Source of the DNA: Oscillospiraceae bacterium
GTDB lineage: Bacteria; Bacillota; Clostridia; Oscillospirales; Ruminococcaceae
Reading direction: 5' to 3'
Assembly (NCBI GenBank): GCA_028694405.1
Contig: JAQUTM010000030.1
Location: 1-16,944 of the forward strand
Length of the DNA stretch: 16,944 bases
The position numbers and the translations under genes were made by a program. This document shows, piece by piece, positions 1-6,749 of this stretch (its first letter is position 1; every line of letters begins with the position of its first letter). The notes beneath the pieces were generated by a model. It was given only the letters and a program-made list of their open reading frames with translations. It was not told the DNA's origin and ran no database searches.

Positions 1-1
1 T

Positions 2-577
2 GAAAACGTTTTGGCAAATGTATATGTGGACTTTGACACAACGGGACGCATTGCAGCCGAACTGCTCTCCTCACAGCTGCCTGCGGGCAGCCGCATTTTA
101 ATTTGCGCAGGAGCACCCGATGTTGTATCACAAAGAGGAGTTGTACAGGGCTTTACCTCTTATATCGATGAAAAAAGCCCGGAGTTGGGCTATGTATATC
201 TTTACGGAGACGGCGGCGGCGAGCAAATGAGTTTACTTTCTCTGCGCTTAAAAGATATGCTTATGCGCGACAGCAGCATCTCGGCTGTTTTTTGTGTAAA
301 TGCACGCGGCAGCGCCGTAGCTGCCCAAGTGTTTAGAGAGCTGGACCTTGGCGGTAAAATACGCTTGGTTGGCAGCGACATATTTAAAGAAAACATTGAA
401 GCGATGCAAGATGGTATTATGCAAAATATTGTATATAAAGCGCCCCATCAGCAGGCATATAAAGCGGCAAAAATTTTGTTTGATTATTTGCTGCGCGGCA
501 TACCGCCCTTTCAGTCTGATTTTATCATTAAAAGCAGCATTGTGTTTCAAAGCAACCTACACATGTATATAGATTAA
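2..577 (+). CDS. LacI-family regulator, C-terminal sugar-binding part (5' truncated)
   Basis: The frame is open from base 2 and runs to a TAA at 575-577, so the gene begins outside the window; the TTG at 11 is an internal codon, not a convincing start. About 191 residues are visible. They look like the effector-binding half of a LacI/GalR-type regulator (periplasmic-binding-protein fold): VDFDTTGRIAAELL near the start is the usual helix after the first subdomain, ISAVFCVNARGSAVAAQVFRE is the characteristic 'which copy exists' strand-helix, and IRLVGSDIF is the ligand-pocket strand. The end, SSIVFQSNLHMYID, resembles the C-terminus of sugar-responsive LacI proteins. The DNA-binding helix-turn-helix lies off the window, so a solute-binding protein cannot be fully excluded. 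The ligand is unknown. A strong terminator follows, so the gene does not run into the next one. Confidence 0.72.
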   Translation, partial: ENVLANVYVDFDTTGRIAAELLSSQLPAGSRILICAGAPDVVSQRGVVQGFTSYIDEKSPELGYVYLYGDGGGEQMSLLSLRLKDMLMRDSSISAVFCVNARGSAVAAQVFRELDLGGKIRLVGSDIFKENIEAMQDGIMQNIVYKAPHQQAYKAAKILFDYLLRGIPPFQSDFIIKSSIVFQSNLHMYID

Positions 578-641
578 CCGTATGTTCTTCTAGCATACCC
601 GCAAAAAAAATTTTCATTCTCTTTTTTTACTTTCATAAAAC

Positions 642-690
642 AAAAGGCTGTTCTCCTGTATAAAAAAGGAGGACAGCCTTTTATTTGTGC
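642..690 (+). terminator. Rho-independent terminator of the partial LacI gene
   Basis: A 16-base arm at 642-657 (starting AAAAGGCTG) pairs with 667-682 with one G-U pair, leaves a 9-nt loop, and is followed by a U-rich stretch. It sits 64 bp after the stop codon. Confidence 0.85.
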
Positions 691-726
691 TTTTTTGCCT
701 TAACGTTCCGCTTTGTTTTACCTTTG

Positions 727-755
727 TTGTGTACCCTGCACATTTATTATATAAT
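727..755 (+). promoter_or_regulatory. Candidate sigma-A promoter for the GTPase-nuclease fusion
   Basis: TTGTGT at 727-732 and a perfect TATAAT at 750-755 are separated by 17 bp. The start of transcription would be near 762, giving a leader of about 45 nt. The leader is too short for a long attenuation peptide of the kind known upstream of tet(M). Confidence 0.55.
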
Positions 756-807
756 AGAAATAACGCTAACCTTTATATAAACTATTTATGGTGAATGGAA
801 CAAAAAG

Positions 808-3378
808 ATGAAACAACTTGTAGTGGGTATTTTAGCACATGTAGACTCCGGTAAAACTACCCTTTCCGAAGCGATACTTTATAAAAGCGGCATGTTAAAA
901 AAGCTTGGCCGCGTAGACCACGGAGATGCCTTTTTAGACTCCTATACATTAGAGCGTGACCGCGGCATTACTATTTTTTCCAAACAGGCTATTTTACAAA
1001 CAGAGGACATGACTGTTACCCTGCTGGATACGCCGGGTCATGTAGATTTTTCTACCGAAATGGAACGCACTTTGCAAGTGCTGGACTATGCAATTTTGGT
1101 AATAAGCGGTACCGACGGCGTACAAAGCCACACCGAAACGCTTTGGCAACTGTTGGCGCGCCACCATATTCCAACCTTTATTTTTATAAATAAAATGGAT
1201 TTGGCAGGTGCCAACCCCACAGCAGTATTAACCGCGCTGCAACAAAAGCTTGGACAGGGCTGCGTTGATTTTACAACACCCGATACACCTGATTTTTACG
1301 AAAATGCTGCTGCCTGTGATGAAAATTTGCTGGAAAGCTTTTTTCAAACAGAGACATTGCCCTTGCCTGCGCTTGCCAATGCCATAAAGGCCCGTAAAAT
1401 TTTCCCTTGCTATTTTGGCTCGGCTTTAAAGCTAGAGGGTATTTCTCCCTTTTTACAGGGGCTTTTTTCCTATACAAAAAAAATTGCGTATCCGCAAGCC
1501 TTTGCTGCAAAGGTATTTAAAATTACCCGTGATGACCAAGGCAACCGTTTGACACACTTAAAGGTAACAGGCGGCACCTTAAAAGTTAAAACAGTATTGG
1601 ATACCGGCACACAGGCAGAAAAAATCAACCAAATACGCATTTACTCCGGCAGCAAATACACCACCGCAGACGAAGTTTTGCCCGGAACGGTTTGCGCTGT
1701 TACAGGCCTTACCGATACCTATGCAGGCCAAGGCATTGGAGAAGCGCAGCCCTGCCAAACACCTTTATTACAGCCTGTGCTTACTTACAGCATTTTATTA
1801 CCCGCCGCAACAGACGCTCATTCCGCTTTGTTAAAATTACGTCAGCTTGAGGAAGAAGACCCTCAACTGCACATTGTATGGAATGAAGCTTTGCAAGAAC
1901 TGCATGTGCAGCTTATGGGGGTTATTCAGCTAGAGGTGCTGAAGCGCCTTATTTTTGAGCGTTTTCAGCTGGAAGTAAATTTTGGTCCGGGTAATATTGT
2001 CTACAAAGAAACCATTCAAAACACCGTAGAAGGTGTAGGTCACTTTGAACCCTTACGCCACTACGCCGAAGTGCATTTACTGTTACAGCCCGGGCAGCGC
2101 GGCAGCGGTATTCAGCTTGCATCTTGCTGTGCAGAAGATTCTTTAGATAAAAACTGGCAGCGGCTTGTGCTTACTCATTTAGAGGAAAAAGTACATCTGG
2201 GTGTTCTTACCGGCTCTCCCATAACCGATATTAAAATTACACTTGCCGCAGGTAAAGCCCACTTGAAACACACCGAAGGCGGAGATTTTAGGCAGGCCAC
2301 CTACCGCGCGGTGCGCCAAGGTTTAAAACAGGCCGAAAGTATTTTATTAGAGCCGTGGTACAGCTTTAAACTGGAAATACCCACAGAAAACGTAGGCCGT
2401 GCCATGGCGGATTTACAGCGTATGACTGCCACGTTTGACCCCCCGCAAACCACAGCGGGAGACACTGCTATTTTAATCGGCTCGGCGCCTGTGGCGTTAA
2501 TGCGGGATTACCAAACCGATATAAACGCCTATACCCGTGGCCGCGGCCGCCTTGTGTGCACCTTAAAAGGGTACGAGCCCTGCCATAATACACAGGAGGT
2601 AATTGCTGCCCTTGGCTATGACAGTGACAGCGACATTGAAAACACGGCTGATTCCGTATTTTGTGCTCACGGGGCAGGATTTGCCGTAAAGTGGAACGAA
2701 GTACCCAACTATATGCATTTAAGCAGCGTTTTGCGCCCTGTGGCGCCTCCGGTTTTGGCTACGCCCACCGCCTCTCGTAACCGTGCCGCAACTTACTGTG
2801 CAAGTTTGGAGCAAGATAAAGAGTTACTTGCCATTTTCCAGCGTACCTACGGTCCTCTTAAACGCCCTGCAAACCACGCTTTTCGTTCTGCACCAAAGCC
2901 CAAAAGCAGCACCTCTGTTGCAGTTACACCTGCGCTGCCCATAGGGGAAGATTATTTGCTGGTGGACGGCTATAATATTATTTTTGCATGGGAAGAATTA
3001 AAAGCTGTTGCGCAAGACAACTTAGAGGCGGCGCGCAGTCAGCTTATTCATATTTTGTGTAATTATCAAGGATTTTGCCGATGTAACTTAATTTTAGTGT
3101 TTGACGCTTACAAGGTTAAGGGAAACGGCGGAGAAGTAGAAAAGCTGCACAACATTACTGTTGTATACACCAAGGAGGCCGAAACAGCTGATATGTATAT
3201 TGAAAAAACAACCCATAGCTTAAGCAAGCAAAACCGTGTAAGGGTTGCCACTGCCGATGGTATGGAGCAGCTTATTATCTTAGGGCATGGAGCCTTGCGG
3301 GTTTCGGCAAGCGCTTTTTATCAAGAGGTAAAACAAGTAGAAGCGGCTATTGAAGCATATTTACAGCAAAAAGCATAA
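808..3378 (+). CDS. Tet(M)/EF-G-like ribosomal GTPase fused to a C-terminal YacP/Rae1-type NYN nuclease
   Basis: This 856-residue protein has two parts. Residues 1 to about 640 form a translational GTPase of the ribosomal-protection (Tet(M)/Tet(O)) branch of the EF-G superfamily. The G1 loop is AHVDSGKT at 10-17, switch I is ERDRGITI at 49-56, G3 is DTPGH at 74-78 and G4 is NKMD at 128-131. Domain II and EF-G-like domains III-V follow. A low-complexity linker (about 660-712) leads to an NYN/PIN-like domain at about 715-850 with YacP/Rae1 hallmarks: LLVDGYN (Asp720), VFDA (Asp766), ETAD (Asp795) and ATAD (Asp817), the expected acidic metal-binding set. Classical Tet(M) is about 639 residues and has no such domain. 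Family knowledge: ribosomal-protection proteins bind the A site and release tetracycline, and Rae1 cleaves mRNA in the ribosomal A site. Whether this copy gives drug resistance cannot be told. The ATG at 808 has only a weak upstream purine site; no better in-frame start was found. It is monocistronic. Confidence 0.9.
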   Translation: MKQLVVGILAHVDSGKTTLSEAILYKSGMLKKLGRVDHGDAFLDSYTLERDRGITIFSKQAILQTEDMTVTLLDTPGHVDFSTEMERTLQVLDYAILVISGTDGVQSHTETLWQLLARHHIPTFIFINKMDLAGANPTAVLTALQQKLGQGCVDFTTPDTPDFYENAAACDENLLESFFQTETLPLPALANAIKARKIFPCYFGSALKLEGISPFLQGLFSYTKKIAYPQAFAAKVFKITRDDQGNRLTHLKVTGGTLKVKTVLDTGTQAEKINQIRIYSGSKYTTADEVLPGTVCAVTGLTDTYAGQGIGEAQPCQTPLLQPVLTYSILLPAATDAHSALLKLRQLEEEDPQLHIVWNEALQELHVQLMGVIQLEVLKRLIFERFQLEVNFGPGNIVYKETIQNTVEGVGHFEPLRHYAEVHLLLQPGQRGSGIQLASCCAEDSLDKNWQRLVLTHLEEKVHLGVLTGSPITDIKITLAAGKAHLKHTEGGDFRQATYRAVRQGLKQAESILLEPWYSFKLEIPTENVGRAMADLQRMTATFDPPQTTAGDTAILIGSAPVALMRDYQTDINAYTRGRGRLVCTLKGYEPCHNTQEVIAALGYDSDSDIENTADSVFCAHGAGFAVKWNEVPNYMHLSSVLRPVAPPVLATPTASRNRAATYCASLEQDKELLAIFQRTYGPLKRPANHAFRSAPKPKSSTSVAVTPALPIGEDYLLVDGYNIIFAWEELKAVAQDNLEAARSQLIHILCNYQGFCRCNLILVFDAYKVKGNGGEVEKLHNITVVYTKEAETADMYIEKTTHSLSKQNRVRVATADGMEQLIILGHGALRVSASAFYQEVKQVEAAIEAYLQQKA

Positions 3379-3578
3379 ATTATTTTACAAAACAAAAAAT
3401 CCGTTTGGCAAAGGGCGTCAGTGTCCTTTTTCCAAACGGATTTTTTACGGTTATATTGTTTTTTACTTGGCACAACGCGTGTAACAGGGCTTACATCGTT
3501 CCACGAAACCCGTCTTTTTGCTGCCAACTTCTTTTTCTCTTTTTTGGATAATTTTTCAACAGCTATTATTTTCTTCAT
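3321..3578 (-). CDS. Small basic protein of unknown function, reading through a terminator
   Basis: An 85-residue minus-strand frame starts at the ATG at 3578, preceded by AGAGAGG about 8 nt upstream, a credible ribosome binding site. The first 46 residues are highly basic (SKKEKKKLAAKRR, then SPVTRVVPSKK and YNRKK). This resembles short lysine/arginine-rich proteins I associate with Clostridia, which usually end soon after such a SKK-x-Y-x-RKK segment; that comparison is from memory. The remaining 39 residues lie across the bidirectional terminator and the last 58 bp of the GTPase fusion, are cysteine-rich and look non-genuine. A one-base change in the A6 run at 3441-3446 would instead end the protein at a TGA at 3418-3420. 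The function is unknown; nucleic-acid or ribosome binding is only suggested by charge. Confidence 0.5.
   Translation of the reverse strand: MKKIIAVEKLSKKEKKKLAAKRRVSWNDVSPVTRVVPSKKQYNRKKSVWKKDTDALCQTDFLFCKIIYAFCCKYASIAASTCFTS
3394..3446. terminator. Bidirectional terminator between the GTPase fusion and the small minus-strand ORF
   Basis: AAAAAATCCGTTTGG at 3394-3408 pairs perfectly with 3432-3446, and an inner AAAGG/CCTTT pairing extends the stem. There are U-runs in both directions, so it should stop the plus-strand GTPase transcript and any minus-strand transcript of the facing small ORF. Confidence 0.85.
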
Positions 3579-3692
3579 TTTCTTTGCCTCTCTTTCTGCT
3601 TTTATGGTATCAGATTATGCCCACAGTTGCAAGGTTGCTTTTTCAGTGCTAAACTAGCCATAACTTATAAATACAAGTAGGTGTTAAAACTT

Positions 3693-4553
3693 ATGTGGCT
3701 GGTATTTGCTCTTTTATCGGCTCTGTTTGGCGGCGTAACGGCTATTTTGGCAAAAGTGGGCGTTAAAAACATGGATTCTTACCTTGCCACTGCTATCCGT
3801 ACAGTAGTGGTGCTAATCTTTTCGTGGCTTATGGTGTTTATAACCCAAAGCACCTGCCCGCCTGCTTCTCTTTCTGTTCACACCTATATATTTCTTATTC
3901 TGTCCGGGGCGGCTACCGGTGCCTCTTGGCTGTGCTATTTTAAAGCCTTACAGCTTGGTAATGTAACAAAAGTAACTCCGGTAGATAAATGCAGTACGGT
4001 TTTAACCATAATTTTGGCCTGTCTGTTTTTAAATGAGCCCTTTACACTTTTTAAGCTGCTGGCTATTCTGTGCATTACTATAGGTACTTACGCTATGATT
4101 ATCCCCCCAAAAACCGTCCCCGTAAAAGCGGCAAACTGTAAATGGTTTTTTTATGCCGTAGGCTCTGCCTTTTTTGCAAGCCTTACTGCTATATTGGGCA
4201 AAATCGGTATTCAGCAAGTAAATTCTACACTTGGTACCGCAATTCGTACTATTGTGGTGGTAATCATGGCTTGGGGAATTGTATTTTTAACAAAAAAGCA
4301 AGGGCTGATAACAAAAACCGACCCCAAAAGCTGGGTATTTCTGCTTTTCTCCGGCATTACTACAGGTCTCTCCTGGCTTTGCTACTATCGCGCTTTGCAA
4401 CAAGGCCAAGCAAGCGTTGTGGTACCCATAGACAAGCTGAGTATTGTGATAACCGTCGCCTTTTCCTACTTTGTTTTAAAAGAAAAGCTTACACAAAAAG
4501 CTTTTTTAGGCTTGGTTTTTATAATTGTGGGTACTTTACTGCTCTTAGTGTAA
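3693..4553 (+). CDS. EamA/DMT-family membrane transporter
   Basis: This is a 286-residue, very hydrophobic protein with about ten predicted membrane segments in two homologous EamA halves. The repeats are visible by eye: ATAIRTVVVLIFSWLMVF and GTAIRTIVVVIMAWGIVF, then GASWLCYFKALQLG with TPVDKCSTVLT and GLSWLCYYRALQQG with VPIDKLSIVIT. DMT carriers of this kind export or import small metabolites such as amino acids across the cytoplasmic membrane; the substrate cannot be read from sequence. A GTG at 3681 would add four residues, but the purine-rich AAGTAGGTG ending at 3683 fits as the ribosome binding site of the ATG at 3693, so I chose the ATG. It converges on the adenosyltransferase gene with a gap of only 48 bp, in which I see no convincing terminator hairpin. 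Confidence 0.88.
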   Translation: MWLVFALLSALFGGVTAILAKVGVKNMDSYLATAIRTVVVLIFSWLMVFITQSTCPPASLSVHTYIFLILSGAATGASWLCYFKALQLGNVTKVTPVDKCSTVLTIILACLFLNEPFTLFKLLAILCITIGTYAMIIPPKTVPVKAANCKWFFYAVGSAFFASLTAILGKIGIQQVNSTLGTAIRTIVVVIMAWGIVFLTKKQGLITKTDPKSWVFLLFSGITTGLSWLCYYRALQQGQASVVVPIDKLSIVITVAFSYFVLKEKLTQKAFLGLVFIIVGTLLLLV

Positions 4554-4601
4554 ATTTTATTTTACTTAACTTCAAACAAATTGTTTTGTACCTAACACAT
4601 T

Positions 4602-5117
4602 TCAATATTCTATGCCTGCCCTTGCAGGCTGCCCCTTATCAAAGGGGTGTTTTATTTTTACCATCTCTGTAATATAATCGGCATTTTCCATCATAAAATC
4701 CGCAGGGTCTCGGCCTGTTAAAACAAGCTCTGTGTCAAGTGGTTTTTGCGTAACCAGCGTTTTTACTTTTTCTGCGTCTACCAAGCCAAGGCCATAGGCG
4801 GCGCAAATTTCGTCTAATATCAGCATATCGCAGGGGGTTTCCAGCGCAGCCTGCAGCTGCTGATTATGCAGTTGCGTTGTTTGCTGTTTTTGCTGTGGTG
4901 TCATGTTCCACACAAACGCCTCGCATACTTTTCCTGCAAATACCTTTACGCATGGCATTGTTTTTAGCAGCTGTACCTCGTGCGAAGTACCGTCTTTTAA
5001 AAATTGTACAATGGTTACCCGTCTGCCTGCCCCTATGGCACGCAGCGCAAGCCCCATGGCGGCTGTTGTTTTACCCTTTCCTTCCCCACAATATAGGTGT
5101 ATTTTTCCCGCTTTCAT
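4602..5117 (-). CDS. cobO: Corrinoid adenosyltransferase (CobO/BtuR/CobA type)
   Basis: This 171-residue cytoplasmic enzyme transfers the adenosyl group of ATP to reduced corrinoids, giving the adenosylcobalamin form used by radical mutases and eliminases. The P-loop GEGKGKTT is at residues 11-18, LILDEICAAYGLGL is the Walker-B-like segment, VLTGRDP is a family signature, and the C-terminal HPFDKGQPARAGIEY is the almost invariant family ending, which confirms the protein is complete. The start is supported by AAAGGGG upstream. No other cobalamin gene lies in the window, so it may serve corrinoid salvage, or the rest of the pathway may be elsewhere. I found no recognisable cobalamin riboswitch in its leader of about 110 nt. 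Confidence 0.93.
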   Translation of the reverse strand: MKAGKIHLYCGEGKGKTTAAMGLALRAIGAGRRVTIVQFLKDGTSHEVQLLKTMPCVKVFAGKVCEAFVWNMTPQQKQQTTQLHNQQLQAALETPCDMLILDEICAAYGLGLVDAEKVKTLVTQKPLDTELVLTGRDPADFMMENADYITEMVKIKHPFDKGQPARAGIEY

Positions 5118-5233
5118 TGTTTATACCCCTTTAAAAATAAATGTGCTTTGTAATATACCCATTAACGGTTTAAATAAAAGCACTGTTCCTACACTTACCT
5201 GTTTTATTGCACTTTTGTGTTTATTTATTATAT

Positions 5234-5242
5234 AGTATAGCA
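5234..5242 (-). promoter_or_regulatory. Extended -10 element for cobO
   Basis: Read on the minus strand this is TGC followed by TATACT, an extended -10 (TGnTATAaT-like). A second TATAAT-like hexamer lies 7 bp downstream. No clear -35 is present, as is usual for extended -10 promoters. Confidence 0.45.
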
Positions 5243-5280
5243 TATTTTAAAATTTATATTTAAACAAACAGTCTGCTTTT

Positions 5281-5300
5281 CTTGGTGATAGCGCACCAAG
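5281..5300. repeat. Inverted repeat between divergent cobO and cdaR promoters
   Basis: CTTGGTG at 5281-5287 and CACCAAG at 5294-5300 form a perfect 7-bp dyad with a 6-bp centre. AAACAG just upstream and CTGTTT just downstream could extend it with a bulge. It lies between the two divergent -10 elements. It could be an operator for a dimeric regulator or the base of a hairpin; no direct evidence separates these. Confidence 0.35.
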
Positions 5301-5372
5301 CTGTTTATTTATTTTTGTTTATCTCTCCAATCATTTTTGTTTTCTCTTTTTCCGGCAAAGGCATAAGTGTAC

Positions 5373-5378
5373 TATAAT
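5373..5378 (+). promoter_or_regulatory. -10 element for cdaR
   Basis: A perfect TATAAT 34 bp before the chosen cdaR start codon. The matching -35 region is poor, which suggests weak or activated expression. Its position inside the longest open frame argues against the upstream start at 5367. Confidence 0.45.
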
Positions 5379-5411
5379 ACTAACTTGTTAGCTTTTAAGG
5401 AGGGCTGCCCT

Positions 5412-6566
5412 ATGCTACTTTCACCGCAAAGTGCACAGCGCATTGTAGAAGAAATCGGTAAAACCATTCAGCAAAACATCAATATGATGGACGAAAACGC
5501 CATTATTATCGCCAGTACCGATGCCACCCGCATCGGGCATTTTCACGAGGGTGCCTATCGTGTAATTGCCGAAAACCTGCCGGAGCTTTGCATAACGCCC
5601 GAGCTTGCAACCTCCACCACGCGCACCGGTGTAAACCTGCCCATAACCCACCTTAATCATATTGTAGGGGTAATTGGCATTACCGGCGCATATGAACAAG
5701 TAATCGGATACGGCAAAATTGTAAAAAAGATGACAGAAATTTTAATGCGCGAAAGTACCGAGCAAGATGAAAAACGTATGGATTTGCGCGTACGCAGCCG
5801 CTTTTTGGAGGACTGGGTTCTTAGCAACCGTCCTCTGTCCTCCCAAAGCTTACCCGAGCGTGCAGCAGTATTGGGCATTGATATTACGCTGCCCAGACGG
5901 GTACTGGTAAGCAGCGTACAAGATCTAGATAAATATGTAGATACCACCAGCGGCCAACAGCTGATTGAAAAAGTAGAGGAGACCATTGCCGCCATTATAG
6001 AGCAAGACGGCAGCAATATGATTTTGCGCAACAACGCCAGACAGATTTTAATTGTGCGCGCCGCTCCCGATAAACATCTGGAGGCGTTGGCAAATCGTCT
6101 GTGTTATATGGCGCTTACCAAATTTAGCGTATATCTTACCATTGGTATAGACGGCAACGCAAGTGACATTCATCTGGCTTATATACAGGCTAACAAGTCA
6201 TGGCGGGCGGCACGCAGTAAGCATATACAGCTACTTGCCTACCGCAATATAACCTTTGAGTTGTTTTTAGGTGAAATTTCCAAACCAACAAAAGTAGAAT
6301 ATCTGCATAAAATTTTTGCAGGCTGTAATTATGAAGAAATTTCTCAATGGATTTACTTAACCGAAACTTATTTTTCTGCAGAAGGTTCTATCACACAAGC
6401 AGCCGCAAATCTTTTTATTCATAAAAACACGTTGCAATATAAATTGAAAAAATTAGAAGAGCTCACCGGTTATGACATTCGTTTACCCAGTAATGCACCG
6501 GTATTTTTTATTGCACAACAGTTCTATCGCGAAGTGCAAAACAGTCTGTTGCTTTTGGACAATTAA
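5412..6566 (+). CDS. cdaR: CdaR-family sugar diacid/glycerate-responsive transcriptional activator
   Basis: A 384-residue transcription factor. Residues 1 to about 133 match the putative sugar-diacid recognition domain (QSAQRIVEEIGKTI, NMMDENAIIIASTD, RIGHFHEGA, GVNLPI, GVIGITG). A middle segment of GGDEF-like PucR/CdaR fold follows. The C-terminal helix-turn-helix of the PucR type (about residues 322-370) contains GSITQAAANLFIHKNTLQYKLKKLEELTGYDIR in consecutive stretches, where HKNTLxYxLxKLE is the diagnostic part. CdaR of E. coli activates genes for glucarate, galactarate and glycerate use. The start at 5412 is set by AAGGAGGGC just upstream; the frame is open to 5367 but that extension overlaps the promoter. 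The downstream permease and glycerate kinase fit the expected targets. Confidence 0.9.
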   Translation: MLLSPQSAQRIVEEIGKTIQQNINMMDENAIIIASTDATRIGHFHEGAYRVIAENLPELCITPELATSTTRTGVNLPITHLNHIVGVIGITGAYEQVIGYGKIVKKMTEILMRESTEQDEKRMDLRVRSRFLEDWVLSNRPLSSQSLPERAAVLGIDITLPRRVLVSSVQDLDKYVDTTSGQQLIEKVEETIAAIIEQDGSNMILRNNARQILIVRAAPDKHLEALANRLCYMALTKFSVYLTIGIDGNASDIHLAYIQANKSWRAARSKHIQLLAYRNITFELFLGEISKPTKVEYLHKIFAGCNYEEISQWIYLTETYFSAEGSITQAAANLFIHKNTLQYKLKKLEELTGYDIRLPSNAPVFFIAQQFYREVQNSLLLLDN

Positions 6567-6597
6567 CACAAAGGTTTGTTTCGCTTGTTGATATGCT

Positions 6598-6642
6598 TAG
6601 TTTTTATAACGTAAAATTACACCTTTTTATAGTTTTTATAAC
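6598..6642. promoter_or_regulatory. Perfect 13-bp direct repeat, candidate CdaR operator
   Basis: TAGTTTTTATAAC occurs at 6598-6610 and again at 6630-6642. The 32-bp period is about three helical turns, so both copies face the same side of the DNA. A partial third copy (TTTTTATAG) at 6624-6632 overlaps the second. The downstream copy ends where the -35 of the gntP promoter should be. Confidence 0.5.
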
Positions 6643-6666
6643 ATAGCCTTTCCTTTTTTGTGACGG

Positions 6667-6672
6667 TATAAT
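6667..6672 (+). promoter_or_regulatory. -10 element of the gntP-glxK promoter
   Basis: A perfect TATAAT lies 77 bp before the gntP start. There is no good -35 hexamer at the proper distance (6644-6649 reads TAGCCT), the pattern expected of a promoter that needs an activator. Confidence 0.5.
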
Positions 6673-6749
6673 AAAAACATAGAAGTTGCACCGCCGGCAA
6701 AATATATGTGCAATGTCATTACAGTATACTGCTATGAGGAGGAATTATA

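Noticed and set aside
1..14. TGAAAACGTTTTGG resembles a catabolite-responsive (cre) or LacI-type operator
   Set aside because: It lies inside an open reading frame (Glu-Asn-Val-Leu) that matches the LacI effector domain, lacks the final CA of a cre site, and the upstream context is missing.
248..550. 100-codon minus-strand frame opposite the partial LacI gene
   Set aside because: It is antisense to a recognisable domain, lacks a ribosome binding site and resembles nothing known.
808..3378. Naming the gene as a tetracycline resistance gene
   Set aside because: The GTPase is only Tet(M)-like; the altered tail and the extra nuclease domain make resistance unproven.
4614..4629. GCCTGC/GCAGGC hairpin near the end of cobO
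   Set aside because: It is within the codons of the conserved GQPARAG ending and is not followed by a U-run on either strand.
4142..4672. 176-codon plus-strand frame overlapping the transporter and cobO
   Set aside because: It is a shifted-frame shadow of the transporter; its translation is compositionally odd (many Tyr, Cys, Arg) and has no ribosome binding site.
5118..5233. Possible cobalamin riboswitch in the cobO leader
   Set aside because: No B12-box-like conserved sequence or multi-helix fold was seen, and the leader of about 110 nt is short for that class.
5367..5411. Longer N-terminus for CdaR
   Set aside because: It overlaps the TATAAT promoter element, has no ribosome binding site, and lies outside the conserved domain; the ATG at 5412 has a strong site.
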